Source: Harmonia axyridis (Eukaryota > Arthropoda > Insecta > Coleoptera > Coccinellidae). From it: a DNA stretch of 64,000 nt. Every line of letters starts with the position of its first letter. Within the stretch, counting starts at the first letter, position 1. The position numbers and the translations under genes were made by a program. Below are positions 42,707-55,192 of this stretch, one piece after another. The notes below the pieces were generated by a model. It was not told the DNA's origin. It searched no databases and saw nothing but the letters and a program-made list of their open reading frames with translations. Location of the stretch: assembly GCF_914767665.1 (NCBI RefSeq), contig NC_059504.1:21888501-21952500 (forward strand), read 5' to 3'.

Positions 42707-43718
42707 TTTGACGATATTTTTTATTATTTCGAGAAAGTTTGCACAAATAAGATTAGCGTCTATGGAAAAAGTAAGGTTACTCAAGGTATGTCAAATATGC
42801 TTCTTTCCTATTTTCCATATGGTACTTTCAACAATCTTATTTATTTTCCATTAATAAATTACAATGGATGTACTAAAAATTCAACGCAAAATTGATTTCA
42901 CTGGAATCGGTAAGTCTACTCTCTATGGAAAGCAGACTTTTTATTGGCGAATTAAATCTTTTATCACAAAGACATAAGCCATAGATGTATAAGTCAAAAA
43001 AGAATACGTGTTCGCGTTCTGATGCTTTGTTCCAATTGTAGCTCAGAATAATTGATTGTTCTATGGAATAAGTGATCTAGAGATATTTACTTAATGCTAG
43101 GAATGTTAGCTTATCAAAAAAGAATTTCGAAAATTAAAATTTATTGCATATCACCATTTTTACTTTTGAATTTTGTGTTTCCCGGATTTTTCCACCCAAT
43201 TTTTCTAAAATATATATTTAGTATTCTATGTGATATAATGTCTGGCACTTATTCCATTTTACATTGATTACTTTTTGATTTCTGAAGATAAATCAGAAAG
43301 TAATAAATGTTTAAATTTTAATCAATGTTTAGGCAAATGGTGTAACTGGCAATGAATCTCCGATAATTATCCTGTTATAGTTATATTTATCTCAGTAACA
43401 GAATTCAATAATTGATAAACTCTGGCATGATGTGGCTTTAGTTTTTAGTTTTGTGTTAGTTTTTGTTTCCAAAAGATTAATGTAATGTTATTCGTTAGAA
43501 AGGTGCTACCTAAGAAGTTTAATGCAATACATTCCGAGTCTTAAATATTTCGATAAAAAATCTGTTAAAAATAAGTTATTGTCTATCATTTGCAATGTGT
43601 TCTTGAAATACTTTTCAGTGAAACTACCAGAGTCAGACATCATGACATTTACCTAAGGTGTCTAGACATACTAGTGTGTTCAGATTTCAGACATACGATT
43701 TTGTTTAAGATACTTTAT
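42707..43718. other. no gene seen; SERGEF upstream region
   Basis: AT-rich spacer. It probably includes the SERGEF promoter and 5' UTR. No repeats apart from the MITE that follows. Confidence 0.45.
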
Positions 43719-43812
43719 AGCGTATTCGACTGGCTGCACCAGTGCGAATTAATTCGAATTTTTGTAGTGCTAAATGACATAATTAGCTCTGGTGCTGCAA
43801 GTCGAATACGCT
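43719..43812. mobile_element. 94 bp palindromic MITE, copy 2
   Basis: Same family as 41022-41129: 'agcgtattcgactggctgca' at the left, 'gtcgaatacgct' at the right. The internal order is inverted relative to copy 1. Confidence 0.85.
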
Positions 43813-44091
43813 CTTAGACGAGGACGACACGAGTTCGAGATTGACTAAACATTACCGTATATGGCGCTGAAATCTTTGTGGAAGCGACAGCGCCATAGAA
43901 AACGATGTGGGAATACATTGAAGTTTGGCCAATTTTAATATCCAAAAACGTTGGTTAGCGAAAAATTGTTTAGTGAATGGGCATACCAGTATTTCTTAAC
44001 ATCTTACATTAACTAATATTTACTATAACATCATTTTTATTAGTACTTTCAGCTAATGTCATAAAATATACATGTATAATTATTGTTAATC
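43813..44091. other. spacer, nothing recognised
   Basis: AT-rich intergenic DNA. Confidence 0.4.
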
Positions 44092-45573
44092 AGAGAGTTA
44101 TTGCAACGCACAAATAAGCGATCTTTTATTAAAGGATCCTGTAATAAAGAATCCTCTATCGTGGAAGTTAAAAGTGAACTATTGGAAGGTGCTTTTAACG
44201 AAAGTCAGTAAAGTGACAGATCTTTAAATTTGACATATTTATATTTTGTCACCTTTATTTTGTATTCTGATAAATAAAATAATTCATTTGGTAAAAGTTC
44301 AAAATCGAAAATGAAAGAACAAATAGCGTTAGCAATTTTAGCTGGGACCATTATTGAGGAATTGATTTTTCATAATAGATACAGCTGGTGTAGAAAATGT
44401 ATAAAAAACCAATTCAAACAAATCGACTAGTTGACTTGGAAAATTTTTACTACAAGTCTCGCAATCATTATCGAAGTTATTTTTATAACTGCAAACTTCA
44501 TTGTGGAAAATCATGGACACTTCTAAGATAATTTGGATGCACATAAGTGGCTTCATAGAAATAGTTATCTGCTCTAGTTATAGGTAAGCTATTAGCTTAA
44601 TTGAACTTAAATTATTTATTATATTACCTTAATTCGTTTTCAGTCTACCAATTCGTAATATGGGAGGAGCTGTACCAAACTACTGGGGTTTTATCGATGG
44701 AACTATTATAGAAACTTGTTGACAAAGTATCATCACTATGTAAAATATCAGTCTACTTTATATACTTGTTTGAATGAAGCCAATCAAGTATTTCTTTTCA
44801 TGTAAAACCACCAGTATTGGAAGATTATTTTGTTTAACAGTATTATGTATTTTTGTACCTTTTCCTACAATAATTTTGAAAAAAGTGTACTCAACATATA
44901 ATTTTATAATAACATTACTGATAATTAATTAGGTTCTGCATTGTGATTTGCTTTTTTTATGCTTTGTTGATCCAATATATAAAAAAGTACTAGGGTAAGT
45001 TTATTATTTTTCTTTCAAAACAATCCCATTGATGGTGTGTCCATATTACAGAATAAAGTACTTATATTCAATATAAAAAAAATAATATTCAGTATGCAGT
45101 AGCATTCTGTAACAATACTACATTATACATATAGGTAAATTCTTATTTCTAATAAAATTCAGGATTTATCGGTATTATTTTTAATTCTTTTAGCAGGATC
45201 AAATTAAATATGATGTTTTGTTGAGAATCGTATAAGTTCTTGAAAAATTCGTTATTGAGAGCACATTTTTTTCCTCGAATGAAATGGTTCCCACAAAAGC
45301 CCAAAATCAAGAAATAAAATGCAAATTTCTCAAAAAGTTTACCTAAACAGCTACCAATATTTATAGGTTAGTTCTTGCTGAATAACGACGGCAAATATTC
45401 GACATAAACAGATATGTGTCAAAATAAAGGATCCTTAAATAAAAGTTGGTCGCCTGTATTTTAGATTTAGGCAATCCTTAATATCTGACTCAATGCGCAT
45501 GCGTACATGTCAAAATAAGAGATCGTGTAATAAAAGATCGCTTATTTGTGCGTTGCAAGATTGCAGACTCTCT
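44092..45573 (+). mobile_element. PIF/Harbinger-like element, decayed, 1.48 kb
   Basis: Inverted ends: AGAGAGTTATTGCAACGCAC ('aaataagcgatcttttatta' inside) and, at the right, the complement ending in GCAGACTCTCT. A short flanking repeat AATC is present on both sides. The plus strand has 'MGGAVPNYWGFIDGTIIET' at about 44658-44715, recalling the catalytic 'xWGFIDGTxR' motif of Harbinger transposases, but the frame closes at once. Likely an internally deleted, dead copy. Confidence 0.7.
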
Positions 45574-45946
45574 AATCTATATAACCTAGGTACTATAGTT
45601 GGGTCAGTTTATACTATTTATTAATTTCATTGTTGTTAGTTGAGACTTTTCAGCAATTTTTGTTTTGAATCAATTCAATTTTTCAGTAATTCAACACAAA
45701 ACACTACTGATAGCAAGGAATCAAACAAATTTTGCGATAATCAAATGTTAACTCATATTTTCTATTTCTGTAGAATAAACTTGAAAAATGGAATGTTTTT
45801 TTCATTGAAATAAATTAAATTACTATACATGAATGTTCTATGAATCAGTAGGGAATTAAAAGGTATTTATAGTAAAATGTCCAATGAATAGGAAATCAAA
45901 CAATAAAAATTGAAATACTGACATTCATAATAATTTTTTTAATGTT
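45574..45946. other. spacer, 3' flank of Daxx
   Basis: AT-rich; nothing recognised beyond probable Daxx 3' UTR. Confidence 0.45.
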
Positions 45947-47371
45947 TCAAAAATCCTCATCACTTTGGTTTTCGTCATCACAGTTTTCTGCTTCGCTTAA
46001 ATCGATTTCTTCTCCTATCAAACCTAATTCTTGTTTAGTCACATATTCTTGACAAATTTGTTCTAACCGTACTTTTCCTTCTTTGGAACTTATTCGAAGT
46101 TTCTTCTCAAGTTCTTCATCATTTTTGGCAGGATCATTTCCAATCAAATATTTTTCATGAGCCTCATATAACTCCTTTTTCCTCCTTGTTTGTAGTAGTT
46201 CACCCAACTCTTTGAAACAGTGTTCACTTTCTCTCTTTGTTTCTATACTGTTCAAAGGTAATTTTTTGTCAGCAACAATACTCTCAATAAAAGTGGCTAG
46301 TTCACTATAACTAGGAAATATTTTATTATTTTTATACTTTTTGGAAATAGCTTGGTTGATTTCATTGTAATTTGATGATACAAAATCTAATCGTTCATAA
46401 GTTAGACGACCAGAGTAAGGATTCTTCTTTAAAATTCCACAGTACTTGTTATAAGCTTGGTTGAGTTTTTGAGCATATTTAGCATGTAGGATATATGCAG
46501 ATCTATCTTCATCTTCATCAAAATCTACTTCAGTTTCTTCTAATTCCTTGAGTTTAGCCAACACCTGTTCCATGAATTTTTCTAATTTCCTTACATGTTT
46601 CCAATGCTCTTTAGGTAATTCTATAGATTTTGAATTCAAATTGTCCTTTAAATGCTGATATACATCCCTAAAACTGATAATACAGCATGAAACAGATTGT
46701 CCAGCAGTTTTTGTTTGTTTCCTCAAAAACTTATTTAGATATTCAGTTTTGGAAAATTCTTCTGAAAGTGAACGAAACATTTTAATGATAACAGGAAATT
46801 TTCTGAAAATTGGTTCAGCCGATTCCTTGCTGAGAACATTCCTACAAGTTGACAAAAATTTTATGGCTTCTATTGGTAAATCTGCAGTATCTGCCATCAG
46901 AGCACTTTTTGAAATTGATGAATCACTTTGCTCTTCTGACTGGCTAATTTTTGTTTGTACTTTGCTAGATTGAAGTTCTTCCTCAGCATAATATTCACTT
47001 TCAGAAGTATCTGTAGTACTACTCTCTAATTCTTGAGAATCTTTACTAGTACTAGATGATCCATTACTTAAATTTAAGGTAGATGGCGAATCACAACTTA
47101 TAACTTCAACTTGGTTCAGATCATCGGTAGAATTTTTTGGAAGTATTTTTATTGAACCATTTAATTCTGTATCTACTACTACTGTATTTTCTGAATCGTC
47201 ATCTTCATCAGAATCTAGACATATTATATTTTCAATGTTGCTTATATTCTTACTGACGACTACATCTTTTTCTTTTTTATTTTGTGGTATTTGCTCATTG
47301 TCAGACTTGATTTTCTTTGCAGAAGGTTCACTTTCCTCATCTGAGGATAAACATATTGGATCTTCATTCAT
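45947..47371 (-). CDS. DAXX: Daxx-like histone H3.3 chaperone
   Basis: The nuclear chaperone that deposits H3.3-H4 with ATRX/XNP and binds SUMO-modified proteins. Single exon, 474 residues from ATG 47371. The N-terminus has three SUMO-interaction-type clusters beside acid: 'DPICLSSDEES', 'NIICLDSDEDD' and 'VEVISCDSPS'. A helical-bundle region spans about 165-270. The histone-binding domain spans about 290-450: 'YAQKLNQAYNKYCGILKKNP', 'GRLTYERLDFVSSNYNEINQ', 'FPSYSELATFIESIV', 'LGELLQTRRKKELYEAHEKY' and 'YVTKQELG'. It ends in an acidic tail and lacks the long Ser/Pro/Thr C-terminus of human DAXX (740). A short, intronless form is noteworthy but the domain is complete. Confidence 0.93.
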   Translation of the reverse strand: MNEDPICLSSDEESEPSAKKIKSDNEQIPQNKKEKDVVVSKNISNIENIICLDSDEDDDSENTVVVDTELNGSIKILPKNSTDDLNQVEVISCDSPSTLNLSNGSSSTSKDSQELESSTTDTSESEYYAEEELQSSKVQTKISQSEEQSDSSISKSALMADTADLPIEAIKFLSTCRNVLSKESAEPIFRKFPVIIKMFRSLSEEFSKTEYLNKFLRKQTKTAGQSVSCCIISFRDVYQHLKDNLNSKSIELPKEHWKHVRKLEKFMEQVLAKLKELEETEVDFDEDEDRSAYILHAKYAQKLNQAYNKYCGILKKNPYSGRLTYERLDFVSSNYNEINQAISKKYKNNKIFPSYSELATFIESIVADKKLPLNSIETKRESEHCFKELGELLQTRRKKELYEAHEKYLIGNDPAKNDEELEKKLRISSKEGKVRLEQICQEYVTKQELGLIGEEIDLSEAENCDDENQSDEDF

Positions 47372-47834
47372 TCTGTGAAATATTTTACGAGATGTTACTT
47401 ATTTACTATGAACATCAGTTTAATTGAAATATCAAGGAAATGTATCTATGGCAATTAATTACTCAGAAATTTAGAACTTAAAGTTTTATTTTTTTTAATA
47501 TTTTAAATATTGCAGAAAGAATTTTCGATTTGAAACTACCTGAAAATTTATTTGGATTTATAGAATGTCTGAAAAGATTAATATAAATTCGAGATACTCA
47601 CTTCATTAAAGAGAATTTTCAATAGTTTTATTTTGTATTATGATTTCACTCATTAATACATATTAAATTTATAAGAATAACAGCTCTTATTAATCAGTCC
47701 AAAATTGAATCATAACAAATCGTTTTGATCTGTTTTGTTTTGATATCCCATTGAAAGTTTTGAACTTACTTTTGACAGAATCCAACATACTATGTTATCC
47801 ATAGAACTTGTTAGAACTCTTAGATTAAGATTGG
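47372..47834. other. Daxx upstream region
   Basis: AT-rich; presumably Daxx promoter and 5' UTR, up to a foldback element. Confidence 0.45.
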
Positions 47835-49127
47835 AACAGTGTTACCAATGCTACTTCACTGAAAAATCCGAATTCAAAATCCGAAAAAAATCCGCGCCAT
47901 CCACAAAAAAATCCGCTAGTTCATAGAACGATATATTATTTAAAAAAACTCAAAAAATTGGATATTTTTCATCCGCTCGAGTTAAAGAAAACATTTGACT
48001 GGCTCTTTCTGGTTCACAACGAATATATATGCCCAATATTATATTTGCAATATGGTTTCGCTGGTGCTGCCATTTAGCGTTAATATTTAACGTCTTTATA
48101 GATACATTTGTAGATAGATAGAGGGCTATGTGCCGAACGCGCTAATGATTTACCTATAGGTTCCTGCAATACATGTAGGTGGATTTTGAATCTAGAATAT
48201 CAATAGCGAAGGCACAATATTCGAAAAAATAATGAAATATCGGGATTCTTGTCGTAAGCAGACTTTTTTCTGATGAAGAAAAAAAATTACAAGACATATT
48301 ACTCTAACAGTTTATTGCAATGAAAACAAAATATTTGTAGTATTGCATTCTTGACGAGTTGAAATGGAAATGTTAATGCACATAATAAAATCCAGATTGA
48401 AAACATTTCTTGATTCATAACGAACAAACATCACAATATATTTCATCACATTAAGGCATTCTCAATAGAATGCATAAGCCCCTGAAAGCCTCAGAGCCTA
48501 GTGTCTCAGTGAGTAACTTATGATAACCATATTTGAAGAATTCCATATCTTTCAAACCGGCCCGACATCTATTGCCTCAATCAGTAAATCGGAAAAAAAT
48601 CCGAGATATTTTAAAATCCGAAAAAAATCCGCCAGACCCATAAAAAATCCGCAAATCGGATTAAAATCCGTCGATTGAATGATTGATTTCATTTCATTTA
48701 GCCACGAAGGGCGCCACATGCGTATATCAAAGAAATGACATAACAGCTGAAGCTCAGGATGCTCTGTACCGTTCGTTTATTACAGTCTGTACAAGTCTAT
48801 ACAATCTGTAAAATCCGACATATCTGTGTTCACGTGACTAAAATATCCGTCCGCTCTCGGATGCTATTGCCGAACGCGCTTAATATTAACGGCAGCCCCA
48901 GCCAAACCATATTGCAAATATTGTTAAATTAATATCGGGCATTCTTTGTAAACCAGAAAGAGCCAGTCAAATGTTTTCTTTAACTTGAGCGCATGTAAAA
49001 TATCAAATTTTTTGAGTTTTTTTAAATAATATATGGTTCTATGAACTAACGGTTTTTTTTTCGGATGGCTCAGATTTTTTGACATAGAATACGGATTTTT
49101 CAGTGAAGTAGCATTGGTAACACTGTT
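47835..49127. mobile_element. 1.29 kb foldback element between Daxx and parkin
   Basis: Left terminus AACAGTGTTACCAATGCTAC and right terminus its complement. The arms are similar for about 250 bp with differences and reach 'tggtttcgctggtgctgcc' / 'ggcagccccagccaaacca'. Internal 'aaaaaaatccg' repeats. No coding region recognised and class uncertain; no clean target duplication could be resolved. Confidence 0.85.
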
Positions 49128-49605
49128 TATATATTATATGTCTGTGAACGCTTCTGAGTAATCAGATTAATCGGAGTTACTCGGAGTATGTTTGAGAATG
49201 GACCTTGGACCCTATATTTATAGACGATAATGCGTCAGCTGATACTAGTGATACTACTCAGTTGTTCAAGTCTTCAAGTATAAATAAATTCTTTGTTGGA
49301 AGGAAAGCATGTTGAATATTTTTTAAACCTAAATTTCCCATGATTACATGGGATTTCCTACAATAGAACTTGATTGAAGATCATATTTACTTCTGACAAT
49401 TAAGCATTTTGTTGTGTAGATCTCTTTTTGTTATTCTCAATTGTTAGTATGCTGAGATAGCGATCCAGGCTATCGCCTCAAAATTGGAATAATTTAATTC
49501 TATTTGTGTGCTACGATCCACTTTGTTGTGTATGATCTGATCTGAGATATTTATATATGTATTTCATTTCATGTACCAATTATTTACTTTACTCCGAAGA
49601 ATGCT
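49128..49605. promoter_or_regulatory. parkin upstream region
   Basis: Sequence between the foldback element and the parkin ATG. It must contain the transcription start, but I see no motif I can defend. Confidence 0.4.
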
Positions 49606-51859
49606 ATGACTTCTATATTCTTTTCATTGAAAAGTTTTGTGTACCGAATATTAAATATGTTTGGTTTTGGCCAAAAAACTATCACAAATCATCTGAATAT
49701 ATATGTCAAAACAAATACAGGAAATTCTGTTTCTGTCGATTTGGATCGAATGTGGGATATTAAGGAGGTGAAAGAAATGGTTGCCCCTCAGTTGGGACTA
49801 CAGCCAAAAGAATTTAAAATTATTTTCGCTGGTAAAGAACTGAAAGACACAATTACTCTTGCTGTGAGTACATTTGGTAGAATATCAATTAAATATTTTG
49901 ATATTAACTTCCAAATAGGAATGTAATTTGGGACAAAGAAGTACTCTACATGCAGTTAAAATACGAAAAACAATACAAGATCCAGCAGGTGTCATCAAAG
50001 AAGAAGAAATTGGATCTAAACCTCTAAATGAAACACTACAAGATACATCATTTTATGGTAACGAAGAGACTCCTGGGAATCAGGAAGGTGAAAGAAAAAT
50101 TAAACGTTTTGTATTATTCCTAATTTGAATTGCTTTTTAGATCACTCTAAAGGAAAAGTCCATTTTTATGTTTATTGCCCAACCTGTAAATCACTCAAAA
50201 ATGGGAAACTTAGAGTTATATGTGAAGTATGTAAAAGTGGAGCCTTTACAGTTTATGAAGATCCTCAAAATTGGGACGATGTTTTAAGGTCTAAGCAGAT
50301 ACTTGGATATTGCGAAAATGAATTTTGCCAGTCAAAAAAGGTATGAATGGAGTTCATGCACTTTTTCTTAAAATTGAAAAGCTCTATTTGTGTTTAATGT
50401 TTTTATCAAATTACTTAAATAAAATAAACAGCTATATACAAAAATCATTTCAGCAATCTGAAAATGAAGAGTTTACATATGCCGAATTCTTCTTCAAATG
50501 TTGTGAACATGTTTCATTAGGTGAAAATGATAGAACTGTTCCTTTGCACTTAATAAAAACAAATTTAAAAGAAATACCATGTTTATCCTGTGGTGACGTG
50601 TGGTAAGTATAAATAATCTTAATGTTATTACTTTTTATTTTCACCTGGAGCATTAAATCTGTAGAAATTAATTTTAAAATTTCAGTAATCCTGTTTTGGT
50701 ATTTCCTTGTAAAGAGCGCCATGTTATTTGTTTGGAATGTTTCAAACAATTCTGTAGTGTGAGACTATCTGAAAGACAATTCTGGCAACATCCTGAATTT
50801 GGTTATACTTTATCATGCCCTATAGGATGTACTGATTCTTTTATAGAGGAGTTGCATCATTTTAGATTACTGTCTGAAACTCAGGTAGGTATTCAATTTC
50901 TTCATATCTTATTATTCAGTCTAATGAATTCTGTAGTATTCATTTATAGTAAAAATTATTTTCAATGATATTGTGAAAAAAAAAACTGAAAAGCATATTT
51001 CTTTACAGTTCTGAAACTTTATATCCTTTTATTGTTCTAGTTGTCTTTGTTTCTTGAAAATTCTCCATTTTAAAAATGTTTTATATTCTCATTATCTTGG
51101 ATTTTCTAGTTATTCAAATGTATTATATTATTATTTCTTCCAAAGTCGTAATTTGGCCAATAACATTCTAAATTAATTTTGAACATCTAACTTAATTCGT
51201 TCTTTAACCATAATAATATGGTTCCAGTATGCCCAGTACCAAAAATTTGCAACGGAAGAGTTTGTTTTGAGGTCAGGAGGAGTATTATGTCCACAACCAG
51301 GTTGTGGGATGGGCATTTTGGTAGATGAAGGATGCAAGAAAATTAGTTGTGTACATGGCTGTGGTGTAAGTATTTCTTATTTTTTTAGTAAGGGCCGTCT
51401 TAATTGGTTTCAATTAAAAAAACTATAAATTTCAGTATGTATTCTGTCGAGACTGTTTGCAAGGCTATCATATTGGAGATTGCCAAACAAATGATGAGAT
51501 ATCAGATTCAGTCAGTTGTCTTTACAATGTAGACCATACAAAAGCCTCTAGTGCTAGATGGGATGAAGCATCAAAAATTGCTATCAGAGTACTCACAAAA
51601 CCTTGCCCAAAATGTAGAACTCCAACTGAAAGGGATGGTATGCAGTACAGTTATCTTTATGAAATTGATTTTCATTTTTAACAAAATAACTTGATTTATC
51701 TGATTGTTGGCACTTTATCAAATCTGTATTGCTCAGTTTTTTATTATAGGAGGATGCATGCACATGGTATGCAGCCGAGCTGGATGTGAATTTCATTGGT
51801 GTTGGGTGTGTCAGGGCCCATGGACAAGAGAATGTATGGGAAACCATTGGTTTGGATAG
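49606..51859 (+). CDS. park: parkin, RBR E3 ubiquitin ligase
   Basis: An RBR-type E3 activated by PINK1 that ubiquitinates outer mitochondrial membrane proteins for mitophagy. Eight coding exons: 49606-49863, 49919-50087, 50141-50340, 50454-50602, 50686-50884, 51228-51365, 51436-51637 and 51750-51859. All are GT-AG and in phase, for 474 residues (fly 482, human 465). Ubl domain: 'NIYVKTNTGNSVSVDLDRMW', and 'CNLGQRSTLH' holds the Ser equivalent to the PINK1 site Ser65. RING0: 'VYCPTCKSLKNGKLRVICEV'. RING1: 'CLSCGDVCNP...CLECF'. IBR: 'CPQPGCGMGILV'. REP: 'ARWDEASK'. RING2: 'CPKCRTPTERDGGCMHMVC' with the catalytic Cys of GGC-MHM created at the exon 7/8 junction. The C-terminus 'NHWFG' is canonical. 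The start at 49606 gives an N-terminal extension like that of fly parkin. Confidence 0.97.
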
Positions 51860-54082
51860 GAGGTATTTTCTTTTTTGTTTTGTTTGTGAATTTATTTTAT
51901 TAAATTATTGTTTTGAATGAAATAATTTTAATATAACTCGATATTTTGAATTATTTTTCTTTCTTTTAAAGTGAAATCCCCTTTCATATCCAAACTAGGT
52001 AAAGAGTCTTAATTTCATTTAGTTAACAACAATAATTGGGTAAAGTAAGAGAGTTCAACGATTAGCTCCCAATATCATATTATTTTATCGTTTGGAACTA
52101 TAAGCTTTATTCTTATGAAGTTTGATTAAGAGGTATATTCCATGTTGGAGAGATTCATTTGACCTACATAAAACAAATACTTTTTTAATATGTGTTAGTG
52201 TTTTCATGTGCCTAATATAAGGTTTCGATGTATCTGAATATGATCCATTTTCAAAGTGTTTCTAAGATTTGCAAACTTTCCATGATGTATAGGTGGTGCT
52301 GCAGCCCCAAATTATTTCGGTGTCTGTGGACACGAAGCTGTTTATTTTGTTGCTGTGGTATTTTGCTAGAATTATCATTATCCATTAGGATGTAATGTAT
52401 TTATTTGGAAAAGGTAGGCTTTTGTATAGGATAAAATAATCCATACTACATGTATGTAATTTTGAGGAGGGAATATGATGAAATCAATGAATAGACTCAG
52501 GAGTTGTATAGTATACAGAATGATACACCGCGATCGGCTATTAGAAGTTTGTGGAAAACCAATCATATTTTTATGCTGAAAATTTGCATGTTGATAATTG
52601 TATATTCTAACACAAGTTGCAGAATGGGCTTTTTTTCCAACACTAATGCGAACGCCTAGAACGCATGAGTGTTGATATGATAGACGATATTTTCTCTATT
52701 TCAGTCAAGTTTTGTGAAATATTGTCGACATTCAATGAAAAATTCAGATTGTATATCCTAGTGACTATTGTATTGTATATTGGCAGTTGGTGTGACAGTT
52801 ACGAAAATTGACAGATTATGGAATTTGAATATGAATCGTACATTTCGAATTTTGAAATAATTTACAGTTACGCATTAAATTCGTGAATTATGTCTGACGA
52901 AATCAATTTAACACCAAAAGAATTAAGAGAAATTGCGAATAATGTTGCAAATCATTCCGCTTTATCCTAATTAAATTATATTGACAATTATTGACATTTG
53001 TTGAAATTTGATAGGATTGGAAGTCAGTATAAACAATTACAAAACGAAAAATTTAACTGAAAACGATGCTGTAATGAGTTCATTACAGCACTGTTTTTAG
53101 AACTGTAATGAACTCATTACGATACTGAAATAGAGAAAATGTAATAACAAAATTGACCTAGAAATTTCATTTGAAGAAAAGTTGAAAATATATTTAATAA
53201 GTTAAACAGGCACTCCAAGTACCTAGCAACTCAGAAGAGGCACCCACAAGAAAGATCTATCATAAAATGCCCACTGATAAAACACATAGGTCTGAAATTA
53301 GGTAAATATAACTTCACATTTATTATCTAAAGAAGAGATACTGAGATACTCACCTATTTTCAGCATTTAAACAAAAAGAATAAAGGCTATCATATGAAAA
53401 GTAAAGGCTTTCGAATAGTAAATAAAAGTATATCTGTGAAATGAATACCTATGTTCCAAAAGAGTATTCAACAAAAATTCCCTATCCTTCTTCTATTTTC
53501 TTTTTAAAATACGAGAAAAAGTCCTGGAATTCAGAGACAATAAAAAGTAGAATAGAAAAAGTATTGACGTGAAATCAGGAGCTTTCGAGCGATCTTTCAT
53601 TCAAGTTCCAATTGCGCCCTTGGAGACTATATAATCGGCACATGAATGAACTAACGCTTGAAAGCTCCTAACTTTATTTTTATTATTTATTTATTATTTT
53701 TATTCCTCATTTTGATTCGATATAAACCTGTATATCTCATTCAGAATTGAACTCTTGATATGAAAACATTTTTGAAGTTTTTATATTTCTATCTTCGTGA
53801 AATTTGAAACGTTTTGTTATTGAAAAATAACTACCTATATCGTCTATATCACTGGTATTTGAGATTGCTCAAATACTAGGACAATATACGAGTTCATCGC
53901 AGAAGAAAATATTTTCCATTTCAAATTTCTGATCGAAATTGTTGATAACTGAAAAATCACTTTGACAAATGTTTTGTGATTGTTTTCTACTTTGATGACA
54001 TTCAGGAATCAAAATAATTTTAGACATTATTGTTAATCTCAACAATACATTTATTTGAAAGATTCTCGAGAGAGTGTTTTCA
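51860..54082. other. no gene; weak inverted repeats
   Basis: Parkin 3' flank, then AT-rich DNA. 'attttctctatttcagt' (about 52688-52705) and its complement (about 53123-53140), with 'tgtaatgagttcattacag' and its inverse inside (53070-53121), indicate a decayed foldback element of about 450 bp. No coding sequence supported. Confidence 0.45.
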
Positions 54083-54479
54083 ATGAACTGCTGTAAAAAA
54101 GGTATGCATCAATTGTTGAAACTCATACATTTCTTCGCAAATTGAATTCAATTAGAAAACCAGAAGAAAGGAGAAAAACCCTATTGCATTGAGGAATTGT
54201 GAATTAGTATATGTACTCTAGTTTATTTCGTTATTTTATTGACTTTAGATGAGGAAGCTGAGAACGCGTCTTTTAAAAAAATTCCACGTCCACCAAATGC
54301 CTTCATGCTATTCGCAAACGCAAATAGAAAAATAATGGCGCAGAAATATCCAACAGAGTCGAACAAAGACATCAGTAAGCGATTAGGTTGCAGTTGGAAA
54401 TCCCTAGAAATCAGCGAGAAAAATAAGTATTTCGACAAGGCGAAGATAATTGATAACGAACATAAGAAGAAATATCCAA
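54083..54479 (+). CDS. HMG-box (SOX/MATA-like) protein, first two exons, partial
   Basis: A DNA-binding HMG box of the sequence-specific SOX/MATA type. A proposed 19 bp exon 1 (54083-54101, 'MNCCKK') is followed by a 147 bp intron (GTATGC...TTTAG) and exon 2 (54249-54479). Phase agrees, giving 'MNCCKKDEEAENASFKK'. The box reads 'IPRPPNAFMLFANANRKIMA', 'DISKRLGCSWKSLEISEKNK' and 'YFDKAKIIDNEHKKKYP', with the RPPNAF and ISKRLG signatures. GTGAGT at 54480 cuts the box just before its usual end, so more exons follow, but I could not find them downstream. It could be a real SOX-like gene or a truncated copy. The exact subfamily is unclear. Confidence 0.7.
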
Positions 54480-55192
54480 GTGAGTTAATTTACGTATTTA
54501 ACAAATAAATATGGAATGTGCGGAAAGATTCGAAAAGTTTGTTACTTATTCGAATTCTGAGATTTGTAACGTAGTTTTAATTCTGTATATTTGTATCTAC
54601 TAAGAAAAGAAGCGTAGCTCAAAATAAGGAACATTTAGTCTCTTTTTAATTTCTATGTAGTATTCAAAAATATGTAAGTACTTAATTCTTATTTTATTAC
54701 CGAACTAATGACTAATTATTGATACGTCATAACAGGATTGATTAGGTTAGTCTTACTGGCGAAGAAATTCAAGTTTGTTGGTAATGGAAACACCCCAAAT
54801 AACTATCTCCATACTTTGCTGGACATTTTTGTAAAATAAAGCGCAATAATGAAATGATCTATTCAAATATTCAGGTGCATATTTCTACTCCAAGTAACAA
54901 GAAATGATAAATGTATTTCTAATATGAAGGGAGCATTTTGGATGAGGGGGTAATCGATTTTAAGGATAGTTTTTGAATGTTAATGAGCTGATGATAATGT
55001 GTCCGGGTTTTCCTTAATAATTTTCAGTAGTTCATAAGTTATCAAATCTTGCTAACTCACTGATTAAGATTGCGAAGACAATGGACTTCTATTTCTAACT
55101 CAATTTTTCACCTACTTAACAGTTCGATTTTAAGAAGAGGATGCAGGTAACGGTACGCCTCTGTCCTTAGTGCGTGTAGGACGATGACCTAC
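54480..55192. other. HMG-box gene intron or flank, nothing recognised
   Basis: AT-rich; no further HMG-box exon identified. Confidence 0.4.

Noticed and set aside
41550..42746. 398-residue unspliced reading of SERGEF
   Set aside because: It reads through a GT-AG intron. Splicing to a 6-codon first exon restores the first RCC1 repeat (CWGSNGYGQLG).
49557..49763. Alternative plus-strand ORF overlapping parkin exon 1
   Set aside because: Wrong frame for the Ubl domain; a shadow of the 49606 start.
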